A stretch of DNA of 64,000 nucleotides from Albula goreensis (taxonomy: Eukaryota; Chordata; Actinopteri; Albuliformes; Albulidae), in contig CM040753.1 in the NCBI GenBank assembly GCA_022829145.1, positions 6,425,884 to 6,489,883 of the forward strand, read 5' to 3'. Below are positions 51,282 through 61,238 of the stretch, piece by piece (position 1 is the stretch's first letter; the number at the start of each line of letters is the position of its first letter). The notes below the pieces were generated by a model. It made no database searches, had not been told where the DNA came from, and worked only from the letters and a program-made list of their open reading frames with translations. Both the position numbers and the translations under genes were made by a program.

Positions 51282-51282
<1 letters not shown>

Positions 51283-52004
51283 GTGCGAACATGGCAAACA
51301 AGCCAAGTTCACAAACCCCCCATCCCCCACCTCCCAGTGACCCTTCACTGACTGAGGCAGTGGTGTCTGTTTTATCCATCACTCCTACATTTTCAATACA
51401 TTCATTTTTATTTTTCAAATTATTATCTAAATACTAACACTAGACATGATTCAACATTTTTCTAAAGGCTTGTGACAGACTCTAAATCACACAGATAAGA
51501 ATCATATGCGCACAGGAAGTTCTATAATGCAACCCCTGCGCTTGTGTTGTCTGCCTCCTACATTTTGACATCTCTCCAAACACACACTGGCCAAATGGTG
51601 GTTATTTTCATAATAGTTATGCTTCTACTATTTCTACCTTAATATTTCTACCTCATGGTTGTTACAAACATTTTTATAATAATTTTATTATATTTTGTTA
51701 CATTTAATAAAATATCCTGTGAATGCACCAACTTTTGAGCCATTTGACATTACACATTGCTTATTGCTTGTCTAATAACTTCAAACTCACAGACACTCAA
51801 AGAAAGTTGGTAAGACTGTAAATTATGATACAGTGTGTTAAGCTGATTCTTACTGATAGATATACAGCACTAATTTAGTCATTAGAACAAGGAACCAAGG
51901 GTGGCTATTGATATGCATACACCATATACATATACAAAGATAAACATATACATATTATTTACATATGTAAATTCATGTATGTACACATCGGGAATATACA
52001 AATA

Positions 52005-52070
52005 CAGTACCAGTCAAAAGTCAGTCATTATTTGAATGAGAAAGTGTGTCCCAACTTTTGACGGGTACTG
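52005..52070. mobile_element. 66-bp Tc1/mariner-like terminal-repeat remnant
   Basis: CAGTACCAGTCAAAAGT at the left faces ACTTTTGACGGGTACTG at the right (one mismatch in 17), with TA on both sides (52003-52004 and 52071-52072) as expected for the TA target of this superfamily. Fish Tc1-like elements have the ends CAGTACCAGTCAAAAGTTTGGAC. Here the interior is reduced to about 32 bp. Confidence 0.75.
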
Positions 52071-52116
52071 TATATGTATGTTCTCCTGTTATACACCAAA
52101 GCCTTCTGCAGTGTGT

Positions 52117-52912
52117 ATGTGTGATGTTAGACACTGTAGAAGTTTGTTGAGTTGTGTTAGTCTCTGTGGGAGTGTGTTGAGTATGTGTGGGTGGTGTTTT
52201 CCTCTGTGGGAGTGTGTTGAGTATGTGTGGGTGGTGTTTTCCTCTGTGGGAGTGTGTTGAATGTGTGTAGATGGTGTTAGTCACTGTGGGAGTGTGTCGG
52301 TGTGTAGATGGCGTTAGTCACTGTGGGAGTGTGTTGAGTGTGTGTGGGTGGTGCTGGTCTCCGTGGGAATGTGTTGAATGTGTGTAGGTGGTGCTTGTCT
52401 CTGAGGGAGTGTGTTGAGTATATGTGGGTGGTGCTGGTCTCTATGGGAGTGTTTTGAGTGTGTGTAGGTGGTGCTGGTCTCTGTGGGAGTGTGTTGAGTG
52501 TGTGTTGGTGGTGTTAGTCTCTGTGGGAGTTTTAGCATCGTTCTCTTTGGGAGTGTGTTGAGTGTGTGTCGGTGGTGTTAGTCACTGTGGGAGTGTGTTG
52601 AGTGTGTGTCGGTGGTGTTAGTCACTGTGGGAGTGTGTTGAGTGTGTGTAGGTGGTGCTGGTCTCTTTGGGAGTGTGTTGAGTGTGTGTTGGTGGTGTTA
52701 GTCTCTGTGGGAGTTTTAGCATCGTTCTCTATGGGAGTGTGTTGAGTGTGTGTCGGTGGTGTTAGTCACTGTGGGAGTGTGTTGAGTGTGTGTTGGTGGT
52801 GTTAGTCTCTGTGGGAGTTTTAGCATTGTTCTCTATGGGAGTGTGTTGAGTGTGTGTTGGTGGTGTTAGTCTCTGTGGGAGTTTTAGCATCGTTCTCTAT
52901 GGGAGTGCACAC
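52117..52912 (+). repeat. 40-bp minisatellite, about 20 units
   Basis: Units of 40 bp built on CTGTGGGAGTGTGTTGAGTG then TGTGTNGGTGGTGTTAGTCT; exact 40-bp steps are seen at 52162, 52202 and 52242. Four positions carry a variant junction, GGGAGTTTTAGCAT then C/TGTTCTCT, giving a higher-order pattern in the right half. The array ends about 150 bp into intron 1 from the exon 1 donor. Confidence 0.95.
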
Positions 52913-53065
52913 ACTCTGGGGGTGCAGAAAGGCCGCCGTACAGCAGGCTGCACCCCGGCCCTCTCCCGCTGTGAGAGAAAGAGCAGGCCGCTCTGGCCCC
53001 GGGCTCCCTGTACGACCCGCCCAATGTTCCAGACCTTTCCTCCGCAGAGACCCGGCTCACGGTAC

Positions 53066-53102
53066 CTGTGTCATTTCCAGATCCGGTGGACAGGGCCGGC
53101 AT
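53066..53102 (-). CDS. mpp7: mpp7 coding exon 1 (start codon, N-terminus)
   Basis: Encodes residues 1-12 plus the first base of codon 13: MPALSTGSGNDT, then G split over the intron. The ATG is at 53102-53100 in the context AACCATGCC, a fair Kozak match with A at -3. The donor is CACAG|GTACCG, and the one-base overhang joins in frame to exon 2, which starts GT-CTG-TAC, giving a phase 1 intron. The N-terminal residues match the start known for vertebrate MPP7, which fixes the start. Upstream codons in the same frame are open for a short way but contain no ATG. Confidence 0.9.
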
Positions 53103-53244
53103 GGTTCCTGCCTGCAGAATATCACACGGCGGCGTCGGAGCAGCGCCTCGCGCCCACAGCGCCAGCAATCAAGTTTCGGAGGGACCGCCGCACCCCGGGC
53201 CAACTGCCGTCCTGCTACGGATTTATGCCATTGGCTGCAGCTCC
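53103..53244 (-). other. mpp7: probable mpp7 5'UTR part of the start-codon exon
   Basis: Directly upstream of the ATG the gene strand is GC-rich up to a good splice acceptor, TTTTGTTCTTTCTAG, ending at 53245. If that site is used, the start-codon exon is 179 nt (53244-53066) with 142 nt of 5'UTR. The 5'UTR contains a two-codon upstream ORF, ATG GCA TAA, at 53231-53223. A weaker alternative acceptor, GATATTCTGCAG, lies 10 nt before the ATG. A transcription start here rather than a splice acceptor is also possible. This is inference from sequence only. Confidence 0.5.
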
Positions 53245-54229
53245 CTAGAAAGAACAAAAGCAGGATTTAGCTGTGCGGGACCCGGGCCCGGATACTGCTG
53301 CCTTAGCGAACGAAAGCACGAAACGCAGGCTAACCCCGTTACCTGACAGAGAGAGAAACACCGGCGGGTGCAGACTTGTGAAAATGTCAAACCACCGTGG
53401 AAACGTGACAATGGGTAAACATGGAAGGTCTGCTGAACCTGTGAGACTGACGGGAGGAGAGCAGGGAAAACAAGCGGACCTCTGGGAAATAAAACTCAGC
53501 CGCATCCCTCCTCCTCCTCCTCCTCCAAGCGTACGACTCAGAGCAATAAAACGAAGGGGGGAAAAACAGATCATCTGCAGATAATTGGAAGAAGATTCCT
53601 AGAATGTGAATGTGCTGCTACAAGATACCAGAGGCTTTTGCTCATTTGTGCTTCCAGGAATCGCAGACACAAATGACATAGAAAAAAGGAAAAGAAAAAA
53701 AAAAACTAAAAAAAAAAAAGCAGTGAGAAAACAAAGACTTTGTCAGCAGGCGTGCAAAAGACTTGTCAGCGAGGAGAAAATACGGCGGCGTGGCGCGGCG
53801 AGGCGGACTGGGACTGCGCCGGCCTCAGATGTGTGACCTTTGACCTCTGTACACCAGCCAACTGCTGCAGGTGGTGCTACTGTGCCGTGTGGCTGGGGGG
53901 GGATGCTCCGCCCCAACCCCCCCACACGAGCCTCGCAACTTAAACTCTTTACTGCCATTCCCATTCCAACAGCGCGGCCCCCGAGCAGTTTCTCTTTACT
54001 GGTGTTCCTGTTCGATCGCTCCAGCCTAAAACCATTTCACAGGCCTTCAAACACCACTGACTCTCAGAACTTTCTCTCTTCTGTGTTTGTCCGCCTCCAT
54101 TTCGATAAACCTAGATCATCTCCAACACCCTGCCATATGCCCTGCTTGTTTCATGAGCGCCTGGATCAGATGTAAGACAGGAGCTTTAACACGACTAGGT
54201 GGGCATAGACATAGACAAGTGGGCACAAA

Positions 54230-54440
54230 TGGAAGCTCGTTAAGGGTGAAGTTTGAACTGATATCAGGTGGTGTTACCTTACACAGAGAGCTGTGGATGC
54301 TTGGAACGGCTCTCCAGGTCAGGTAGCAGAGGGAGAGAACCTTGGAGAGCACAGGTCCGGGCTTGAAGCTGCTCTGGAGGTAGATGACGAGTCTAGCTGG
54401 GCTGAACGGCCTGCTCTTGTCATCACATGTTCTTATGTAA
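54230..54440 (+). mobile_element. dispersed repeat 3' end
   Basis: Contains AGAGAGCTGTGGATGCTTGG, and ends GCTGAACGGCCTGCTCTTGT then CATCACATGTTCTTATG. Sequence ending in GCTGAATGGCCTGTTCTC..CATTATGTTCTTATG is a familiar dispersed-repeat tail in fish genomes. Family not assigned. Confidence 0.5.
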
Positions 54441-55027
54441 CTGCCCAACTGGCCAATAACAATACCTCAGGCCTTCCCTCCACAGACGCTGCGGTGACCC
54501 GTTTAGTCAACACAGCGCAGATACACTTCATTACAGCCTGTGAGTGCAGCTTTCCACTGCCACAATGGAACAAAAGCAGCTGATTAGGCATTGTGTGGAA
54601 TGGAAATTGGGGATGGGTTTGGGGCGGGGGGGTTGGGGGGTGGGGGTGTTCTCTGATGCCCCCTTGGTGCGGTGCCAGGCCTTGGCGTGGGGGCGCTCTG
54701 ATGTGCAGACGCTGTGACTTGGCTGTGGTTTTCGGGGGGCTGGCGCAGAGAGGCTGTGGGTTTGGGATGCGTGCTTGTCCTGCCTTGGCCATGTCTGTTA
54801 TCGCTGGGGATGACCCCTGCGCGGCGGCGCGTGCTGTGGCCTGGCTTCCCCCCCGCCCCCCTCCCCCCCTCCACTCCGCTTCTCCATACTCTGCTTCACC
54901 ACCTCCTCAATCATCCACCTGTCAGAACCACCCCAACCCCCTGCAAAAATCCCCCCCCAGCTCAGCTTCTGCAGGAAACTGCCCGCAATAACAAACACAT
55001 CTGCTCTGTCTGCCTGAAGGACCAGCC

Positions 55028-55460
55028 TGCTGTTAATGGGAGTGTGAGTGTGTGTGTGTGTGTATGAGTGCGTGTGTGAGTGCATTTGAGAGCATGCGTG
55101 AGACAGAGTGTGTGTCTGCATGTGTGTCTGTGTGAGAGACAGACAGAGAGAGAGAGTGACTATGTTTGTGTATGCGTGTGTGTGATTGTGCGTGTGTGTG
55201 AAAGTGCATTTGTGTGTGTGTGTGAGCGTATGAGTGCGTGTGTGAGCGCATTTGAGAGCATGCGTGAGACAGAGTGTGTGTCTGCATGTGTGTCTGTGTG
55301 AGAGAGAGAGACAGACAGAGAGAGAGAGTGACTATGTTTGTGTATGCGTGTGTGATTGTGCGTGTGTGTGAAAGTGCATTTGTGTGTGTGTGCGAGCGGA
55401 CTTTAGAACATATGTGAGACAAAGTGTGTGTCTGTGTGTGTGTCTCTAAGAGAGAGAGAG
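55028..55460 (+). repeat. TG/GA array with about 166-bp higher-order unit
   Basis: CATTTGAGAGCATGCGTGAG occurs at 55083 and 55249, and the sequence between (TG runs, a CAGACAGAGAGAG block, GACTATGTTTGTGTATGCGT) is duplicated with it; a third, partial copy follows. Confidence 0.9.
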
Positions 55461-55973
55461 GGTGACGATATTTGTGTGCGCATGTGTGTGATTGCGCATG
55501 TGTGGGTGAACTTAAATGCATGTGCATGTATGTGGTTTTGGAGTGGGAGGGGGTGCATTGAAGGAAATCTTGAATCGGTATTACATGGGGCTGCTGGTTC
55601 TCGCACTTCTCCCAGACCAGCGCTTCACCAGACACTCTGGATTCAAACAGGTCCCAGACCACACCAGGCCTACAGCTGCAGCCCTAAATTAAGGCCCCGT
55701 TTAACACTCTATGCTCCCATGGCTCTGGGTTCGAACAGGACCTGAGGACAACCAGGCCTTCAGCTACAGCCCTGAACAAAGGGCTTGCTCTTAACACTGT
55801 GCTTCCCAGTGCCTCTGGGTTTGAACAGGTGCCAAATGGGTAATGGAGGGCAGGGAGAGCGGGCATGTGTCACTGGGCTGGAGATGGGTATGTTAAATTT
55901 TAATAATCAGGATTGGTAATTGTTTAAAAATGTCTTGTTAGAGGATAAATCCAGCACAAGAACACAGGGAGAT

Positions 55974-55976
<3 letters not shown>

Positions 55977-56032
<56 letters not shown>
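55977..56032 (+). repeat. (GA)n microsatellite
   Basis: About 28 uninterrupted GA units, the longest pure GA run in the window. Confidence 0.95.
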
Positions 56033-56034
<2 letters not shown>

Positions 56035-56339
56035 AGTGAAAGCAGAGCTTTCGCAGATACAAGAGCCACCCTTTAGACCTAATCGTTAAATAGCCAGGCC
56101 TCTTTGGTGGAGATGACATGACATGGTGAAATATTTCACACAGAGTGTGTACAAACACAGACACTGGGGCGTTAGTGAGGCGTGACATGAGCTGGCAGCG
56201 AAGACCCCTGAAGAAACAGCGGGACCGGCATCTGGCTTCAGAGAGGGCCCCAGGGCCCATTTGCAGGGTTCCAGAACCGTCCCCCCTGCTCTGGGCGGGG
56301 GGAGACAAACGGAAAGCATCCCATCCAATGGAGCATGAC

Positions 56340-56520
56340 CGACTAAAAAACGCGCACGGCGAGAGGCGTCGCCGCGTCCAAACGCCTCCAAAGCTAAGAA
56401 ATCATAAACTCGCAGAGAGCCGATAAAGAGACGGTGTTTGCTTGGACGGAGAGGTCGGCTAATAAGCGCGGCGCTCGGCGGGGAGCTCTGCGGGACCGAG
56501 AGGCTTCACTCACTCCTCAG
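56340..56520. promoter_or_regulatory. CpG-rich patch, candidate promoter or 5' exon region
   Basis: Dense CpGs (for example GGCGAGAGGCGTCGCCGCGT and AAGCGCGGCGCTCGGCGGGG) in otherwise CpG-poor surroundings, about 3.2 kb upstream of the mpp7 start-codon exon. No TATA box, splice donor or initiator can be assigned, so this is only a candidate. Confidence 0.25.
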
Positions 56521-56704
56521 TCTAAACAAAGGGATCCTCAATACGGCGTGGGACGAGGAAATGAAAAGTTCACTGCTTTTAGCGCTCCGCCCGTCCCAAA
56601 CAAAGAGGGGCAGCCATAGTGCACGAGGGTATCTTCCCACACGCTCACCAGCGGCTAAACATCTGGGCCTCCACTACGTCGGCTCAGAAAACTATAACCT
56701 CGGA

Positions 56705-56705
<1 letters not shown>

Positions 56706-56737
<32 letters not shown>
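56706..56737 (+). repeat. A32 homopolymer
   Basis: Thirty-two consecutive A; no retroelement body is recognised to its left. Confidence 0.95.
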
Positions 56738-56739
<2 letters not shown>

Positions 56740-57327
56740 CACGGATATATGTTTACACAATGTAGAATACTGGGGTGATTACATACACACACGCCATCAA
56801 ACATCCGAAGAGCGCAGAGCTGAGCCAAACCACATTTACGCTTGGTACAGAGGCACTGAGGCCGGAGAGGAAGGGGACGTTTTTGTCATAAGAGTGTGAT
56901 GGCTATGACAGAGTGAGCTCTGGGATCGATTCCCCTCGCAGCACACGAATCCCAGCTGCCACGCTGCAGCCGAGGAGGGATTACCAAATATTCCCGAAAT
57001 CGAACCCCAATCCATCTTTCCACTCGCAACCCTGGCGAGGGCCAGGAACCATGCCGTGGTATCAAGTGCACCTGAGACGTTTACAATACCCGCAAGACCT
57101 GTAACCGCTGGCCTAAAAGAAACACTGAAAAAAAGGGAGACACAGAAACTGCAATACTCCAGTCATACCTGCACTCCTGTAGATCATACGCTATCGGGTT
57201 TTCACATTTTTTGGAGACATTTGTGATTTGGAAAAAAAAAAACTTGATCACAATGAAAAGCATGAATATGAAAAATGTTTGAATTTCCAACGTGGCCTGT
57301 GTCACCTGCTAGCCTCCTGTGGTGCTG

Positions 57328-57341
57328 CTGCCATCTAGTGG
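57328..57341 (-). promoter_or_regulatory. strong CTCF-like motif
   Basis: The minus strand reads TGACCACTAGATGGCAGCAG, which fits the CTCF core CCASYAGRKGGCAS at every core position. It lies in unique sequence upstream of the mpp7 start codon and points in the same direction as the gene. Binding is inferred. Confidence 0.5.
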
Positions 57342-58072
57342 TCAGACAGGCAAACTGCAGTGCCTGACATGATTCCCTCAAGTCCAGCTGTGCCTGACCT
57401 AGACCACAGCTTCAGAACAGAGAGCTCACAAGTTAGGAGACACACACTGAAACTGTTTTGTCTTGATCAGTGTGAAACCTGAAGTAATGTAATTATTTGA
57501 AGAGAAAACAACCGGAGGCAGGAGATTGGAGGTACATTAACGAAAGGTATTATTTTTGCAGTTTTTAAAAAACAGGCTGGACCCGGGGGCCCCCCCTGTG
57601 TGGGCGGAACCTTCCAGGTTCCAGCTGGTCGCCACCAAAGCAGCAGCCGTGGAAAAACAGGCCCTTTATCTGACACTGAAACAAGCTCACTGCTTCCCCC
57701 TCAGATCTCTTAAAAAACACAGGGCCCCCGAGCGCCATAAATCTCTGGGCTGAGAAGGCAGCGCTCGGTCAGAGGACAGCTCGCGTCTCCCGGCCCGGGG
57801 GGGTGCGGCGTGGCGGCTTGCCTTTGGACACCCCTCGCCCTGCAGCTGAAGACGAGGGGGTGAGGAACAGCGTACAGTACAGGTTTCCTGGCCTGAGTGA
57901 TTCCACATAAGGCCGCACTCCTGCGTGATACGGTAACCCGACCGGTGACCTCAGCGTGCCGTTAACGGATCGGGTTCTGTGCCGCGCTGCCCACACAGGT
58001 TCAGGTGAAGGTGACGGTGGGAGGATGGAGAACTCATCGGGCCAACATTCACATCCTGGTATTCCATCACTG

Positions 58073-58075
<3 letters not shown>

Positions 58076-58130
<55 letters not shown>
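58076..58130 (+). repeat. (GT)n microsatellite
   Basis: About 26 GT units. Confidence 0.95.
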
Positions 58131-58132
<2 letters not shown>

Positions 58133-59967
58133 CTGTCAGCATTTGTAAATGAGGCCTAATGGCTTTTCCACCAACGAGGCCATTTTCTGGGGTTTAAAAA
58201 ACACAATAACAATAAAGTTGTGCTCCTTTTCACTCGACGGTGTCTCTTACATCACCACTGCAGCTCTCAGAAGACTTTCATACCACTGTGTGACCATTCA
58301 TCTTAAGTTTATTCAGCTTCTGTGGTTTGGTTATTTCAACTTTCATAGTTTAGAGATAAAGTCAATGGTCATGAAGCAAGAAAACCAGCCTGAGAAATAG
58401 CTGAAACAAAGCAATATACAACACACAACCTGTCTATAACTGCTGCGACCATGGTGCAGCTGTCACAGGCAAACTCTGGTTAGGGAGCTTGGTCAAGATT
58501 TGACCCTCCAAACATTTAGGGTGGACAAAAAAATGGCCCCACCCTGCACCCCATCTCTGTTTGGTCTCATAAATTCTGGGGTTCCGGTACACAGAACCGC
58601 CTGCAGGTCCCTCAGAGGGTACAAACTGTGGGTGAGTGAGGTTTCGCTGAACAAAAATTTGGAGGAGCTACAACACTGTATCAGTGACAGACTGATTCAG
58701 TCGAATCATTTAGCTTGACTGTGGGGGAAAAAAAAAAAAAAACATTTTTTGAATGGTCAAACAGATTTACATCCGTTGACAAATTGATGACTGACAGTTC
58801 AGTGTAGCTCCACCATAATGGGACTTTGTTCTCCCGTTGTCAGCGCAAATCCATCCATTCATCAAAATTTTCAGGACATGTGTTCTCCAGGAGATGGACG
58901 TTCCTTTCCATTTGCAGGCCTTCATACCCCCCGTCAACCCCCCTCACCCCCACCTCCGGCTCTGCCACCTCACGTCGGAGACTCTGCTCGCGTCTTTCCG
59001 TTTTTAAAGCCTGCTGTCAAGCCCCATCTCCACGGCTGAAATCTCAAGGTCTCGTAACCCACAGCCCGCCGTAACTCACGGCGAAGACGCTCTGCTGTTA
59101 AATGCATAGCGTGTCATTAGAGAGCACGTGCGGTTTAAAGACTGCACTATCTTGTTTTCACATGTGCGCTCCGTGTTACAATAAAGTTCATACGGTGACA
59201 GAAACCACACGCTCTTCCAGCCAGTAAAACCGCGGCCCAAATACTTCAGCTCTGAGGCTGGTGTGCTGGGACGAGACTACTGGAGATGGGAGAGAAGGAG
59301 ATAACGACAGAGAGAGAAAGAGATGGAGATACAGAAAGAGAGCAAAAAAAATGTTAAAGGGACAAGCTGGTGGAAAAAAAAAATCAACTCATCCAGACAC
59401 TTTCCTGCTAAAATCCTGTGAAACCGGTGCTGTGCTAGGATCCAAGTCTGAAGATTGACAGATCAGAGATAGTACAACTATGCTGGACTTAAAAGTCAAC
59501 CCTCCAACTTTCCCAAAGCAATTTCCCATGCGCTGTGACACATGACCTTGCATACGATAGAAATGCGATACATTTTCCTTGAACAAACCTGATTAGTCCG
59601 TTTGGCTGGACTGAGTGGGGCCTGTAAGCGTTAGCTGAGCTCCACTGTGTCTGATCAGACAGCCAGTGTCCTCCCTGCACACAGACACTGGGCCACCGCA
59701 ATGGAGGTCTGTGCGCTCCAAACTCCATTAACAACCAGAAGGGAAGCTCATAAACACCAGTAAACAGCAACAACCGCAGCAGAGTGGAACAGGGAGACAG
59801 ACCAGGACAAAGTGAGAGAGCGAAATGGCCAGAGAGAAACGAAAACGAGCACACAAGCTAAAAAGGGACCATAGAAATCATAAAGAGGACAAAACGAGAC
59901 AATGTCGATAAACACGATAAGGTAAATACGAGCATTGTAAATGAGTATTGTAATGTAATTGTGTATA

Positions 59968-60448
59968 CAGGGGGTCCTCGACTTACGAACAAGTTCCGTT
60001 CCTATGACTTGTCGTAAGCCGATTTTCAACGTACGTGGACATATAAAATACAGTAATTAAATTAAACATTATATATATATAAAAAAAAAAGAGAGAACAA
60101 TTTCTTATCTTGATTTCTGTGGTCGTATTTACGAGCCAAACCGCTTAGGTCAGCGGTGTCAAACTCCAGTCCTGGAGGGCCGCAGTGTCTGCGGGTTTTT
60201 GTTCTTTCCTTTCGATTGGCAGCCATTTTAGGCCTTGGAAACCAGGTGTGTGGACTCTTTAGCCAACCAGTGATTTTAATTATTCAATTAAGTGCTAAAA
60301 CACACCAAAAACCAGCTACCACTGCGGCCCTCCAGGACTGCAGTTTGACACCCCTGGCTTAGGTCGAAACAAGGTTTTTTAAGTAATTTATGCGTCATAA
60401 CCACAAAACCGTCGTAACTCGAGACCGTCATAACCGGAGGACCTGCTG
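59968..60448. mobile_element. non-autonomous pogo/Tigger-like DNA element, interrupted by a hAT element
   Basis: Left end CAGGGGGTCCTCGACTTACG; right end, reversed, CAGCAGGTCCTCCGGTTATG. TA dinucleotides flank both ends (59966-59967 and 60449-60450), as expected for the Tc1/mariner/pogo superfamily. Internal words GTCGTAAG, GTCGTAACTCGAG and GTCATAACC repeat the terminal theme. Removing the nested 206-bp element and one target copy leaves about 267 bp. No transposase ORF. The exact family is not assigned. Confidence 0.75.
60151..60356. mobile_element. 206-bp non-autonomous hAT element with 8-bp target duplication
   Basis: Terminal inverted repeats of 37 bp with two mismatches: left CAGCGGTGTCAAACTCCAGT then CCTGGAGGGCCGCAGTG; right, reversed, CAGGGGTGTCAAACTGCAGT and the same continuation. 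A perfect 8-bp duplication GCTTAGGT lies at 60143-60150 and 60357-60364, the hAT hallmark. No transposase ORF. Confidence 0.92.
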
Positions 60449-61186
60449 TATATGGATCTGAAACAGAGCTCCACAGAATCCCCTCTGAAAGACGGAGGGA
60501 GGTTGCCCTCCCAAATCCACTAGGTGTCAGTAGCACTGCGCAGTCTCAGTGACAGGACAAAGCGGCTTTGGAGCTGCCCATTTCCCTCAGGTATGTGCAC
60601 AAATCAATACGGCTCACTGGCCGTTACTGCCTAAAGAGAAGTGCAAGATTACTGCATTTCCTTTAAATGCATAATGTTAAAACCTAATGGAAAAATCTAA
60701 TTTTATAATCAGTGACACTTACAGTTGTTGTTCTTTCATGGCATAAAAAATATGCTTCATTAATTGATTAAAACAGTTCAAAAATAAAAAAAAACAGTAT
60801 AATCGCATCAAAGATTTAAAAAAGATAATTCAACACACACATACAAAGGCAGACAGACACACACACACGCACGCATATGTATACTTAAAACGGAATTATG
60901 TCTGGTCCCTAACGCGTTTCATCTGGAGGCTAGAGCAGAACAGCTCTGCCGTTTGTTCAGATTACAGTTTTAAATAAAAGCTTTCCTCGCTCTGGACTCT
61001 CGGGCCCTTGCCAAGATGTTATCTTGTCCAATCCCATTAGTTTGGTGAAGCCGTACGCAGCGGACGGATTACTCTTTGTTTACGAGGACATGCCAAGTGG
61101 GCCCCATATTTAGTTGTTGGGTTTATATAGGATTGGCCTTCCTAAATAAATGCACTGGCCAGGACTGCGGAACTTTCTTGGCTGGG

Positions 61187-61238
61187 AGTGGAGGAGGAGA
61201 AGGAGGTGGAGGAGGAGGAGGCGGAGGAGGAGGAGGAA
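61187..61238 (+). repeat. (GGA)n tract
   Basis: GGAGGAGAAGGAGGTGGAGG and similar words, almost all purine; the glycine-rich ORF over it is a composition artefact. Confidence 0.9.

Larger units (their letters stand above)
39436..53065 (-). other. mpp7: mpp7 intron 1
   Basis: About 13.6 kb, phase 1. It contains a CA compound array (39500-40020), unique sequence with possible regulatory character (40400-40640), AT-rich sequence at 41220-41815, a GA-rich tract (43025-43275), two long ORFs of doubtful status (44877-45395 plus strand, 46139-46504 minus strand), mixed unique sequence to 49.8 kb, a CA array (49808-50340), a conserved-looking block (50640-50930), a short (CA)n (51249-51281), AT-rich sequence (51420-52000), a Tc1-like remnant (52005-52070) and the 40-bp minisatellite (52117-52912). 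Confidence 0.75.
14135..53102 (-). other. mpp7: mpp7 gene, 5' portion (five coding exons, start codon to start of PDZ)
   Basis: Span of the recognised coding exons of a MAGUK p55-family scaffold gene. Joining the five exons at GT-AG sites gives 149 in-frame codons with no stop. The product matches vertebrate MPP7 in order: a short N-terminus starting MPALSTGSGNDTG, the first L27 domain (LYELL..., exon 2), its end and the second L27 domain (IHERLQKYEDQ, then LAQELQSK...EIRELLKLL), a linker ([19 protein letters not shown]) and the PDZ entry ([13 protein letters not shown]). MPP3, the closest paralogue, begins differently and lacks the [12 protein letters not shown] stretch, so MPP7 is preferred. 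MPP7 is a cytoplasmic scaffold that brings DLG1 and LIN7 together through its L27 domains and supports tight-junction formation and cell polarity. Introns are about 13.6, 14.9, 5.7 and 4.25 kb. The gene continues past the left edge. Whether this is the teleost a or b copy cannot be decided here. Confidence 0.92.

Noticed and set aside
52036..52538. ORFs over the 40-bp minisatellite
   Set aside because: Several frames on both strands are open in a tandem array and show no protein-like composition.
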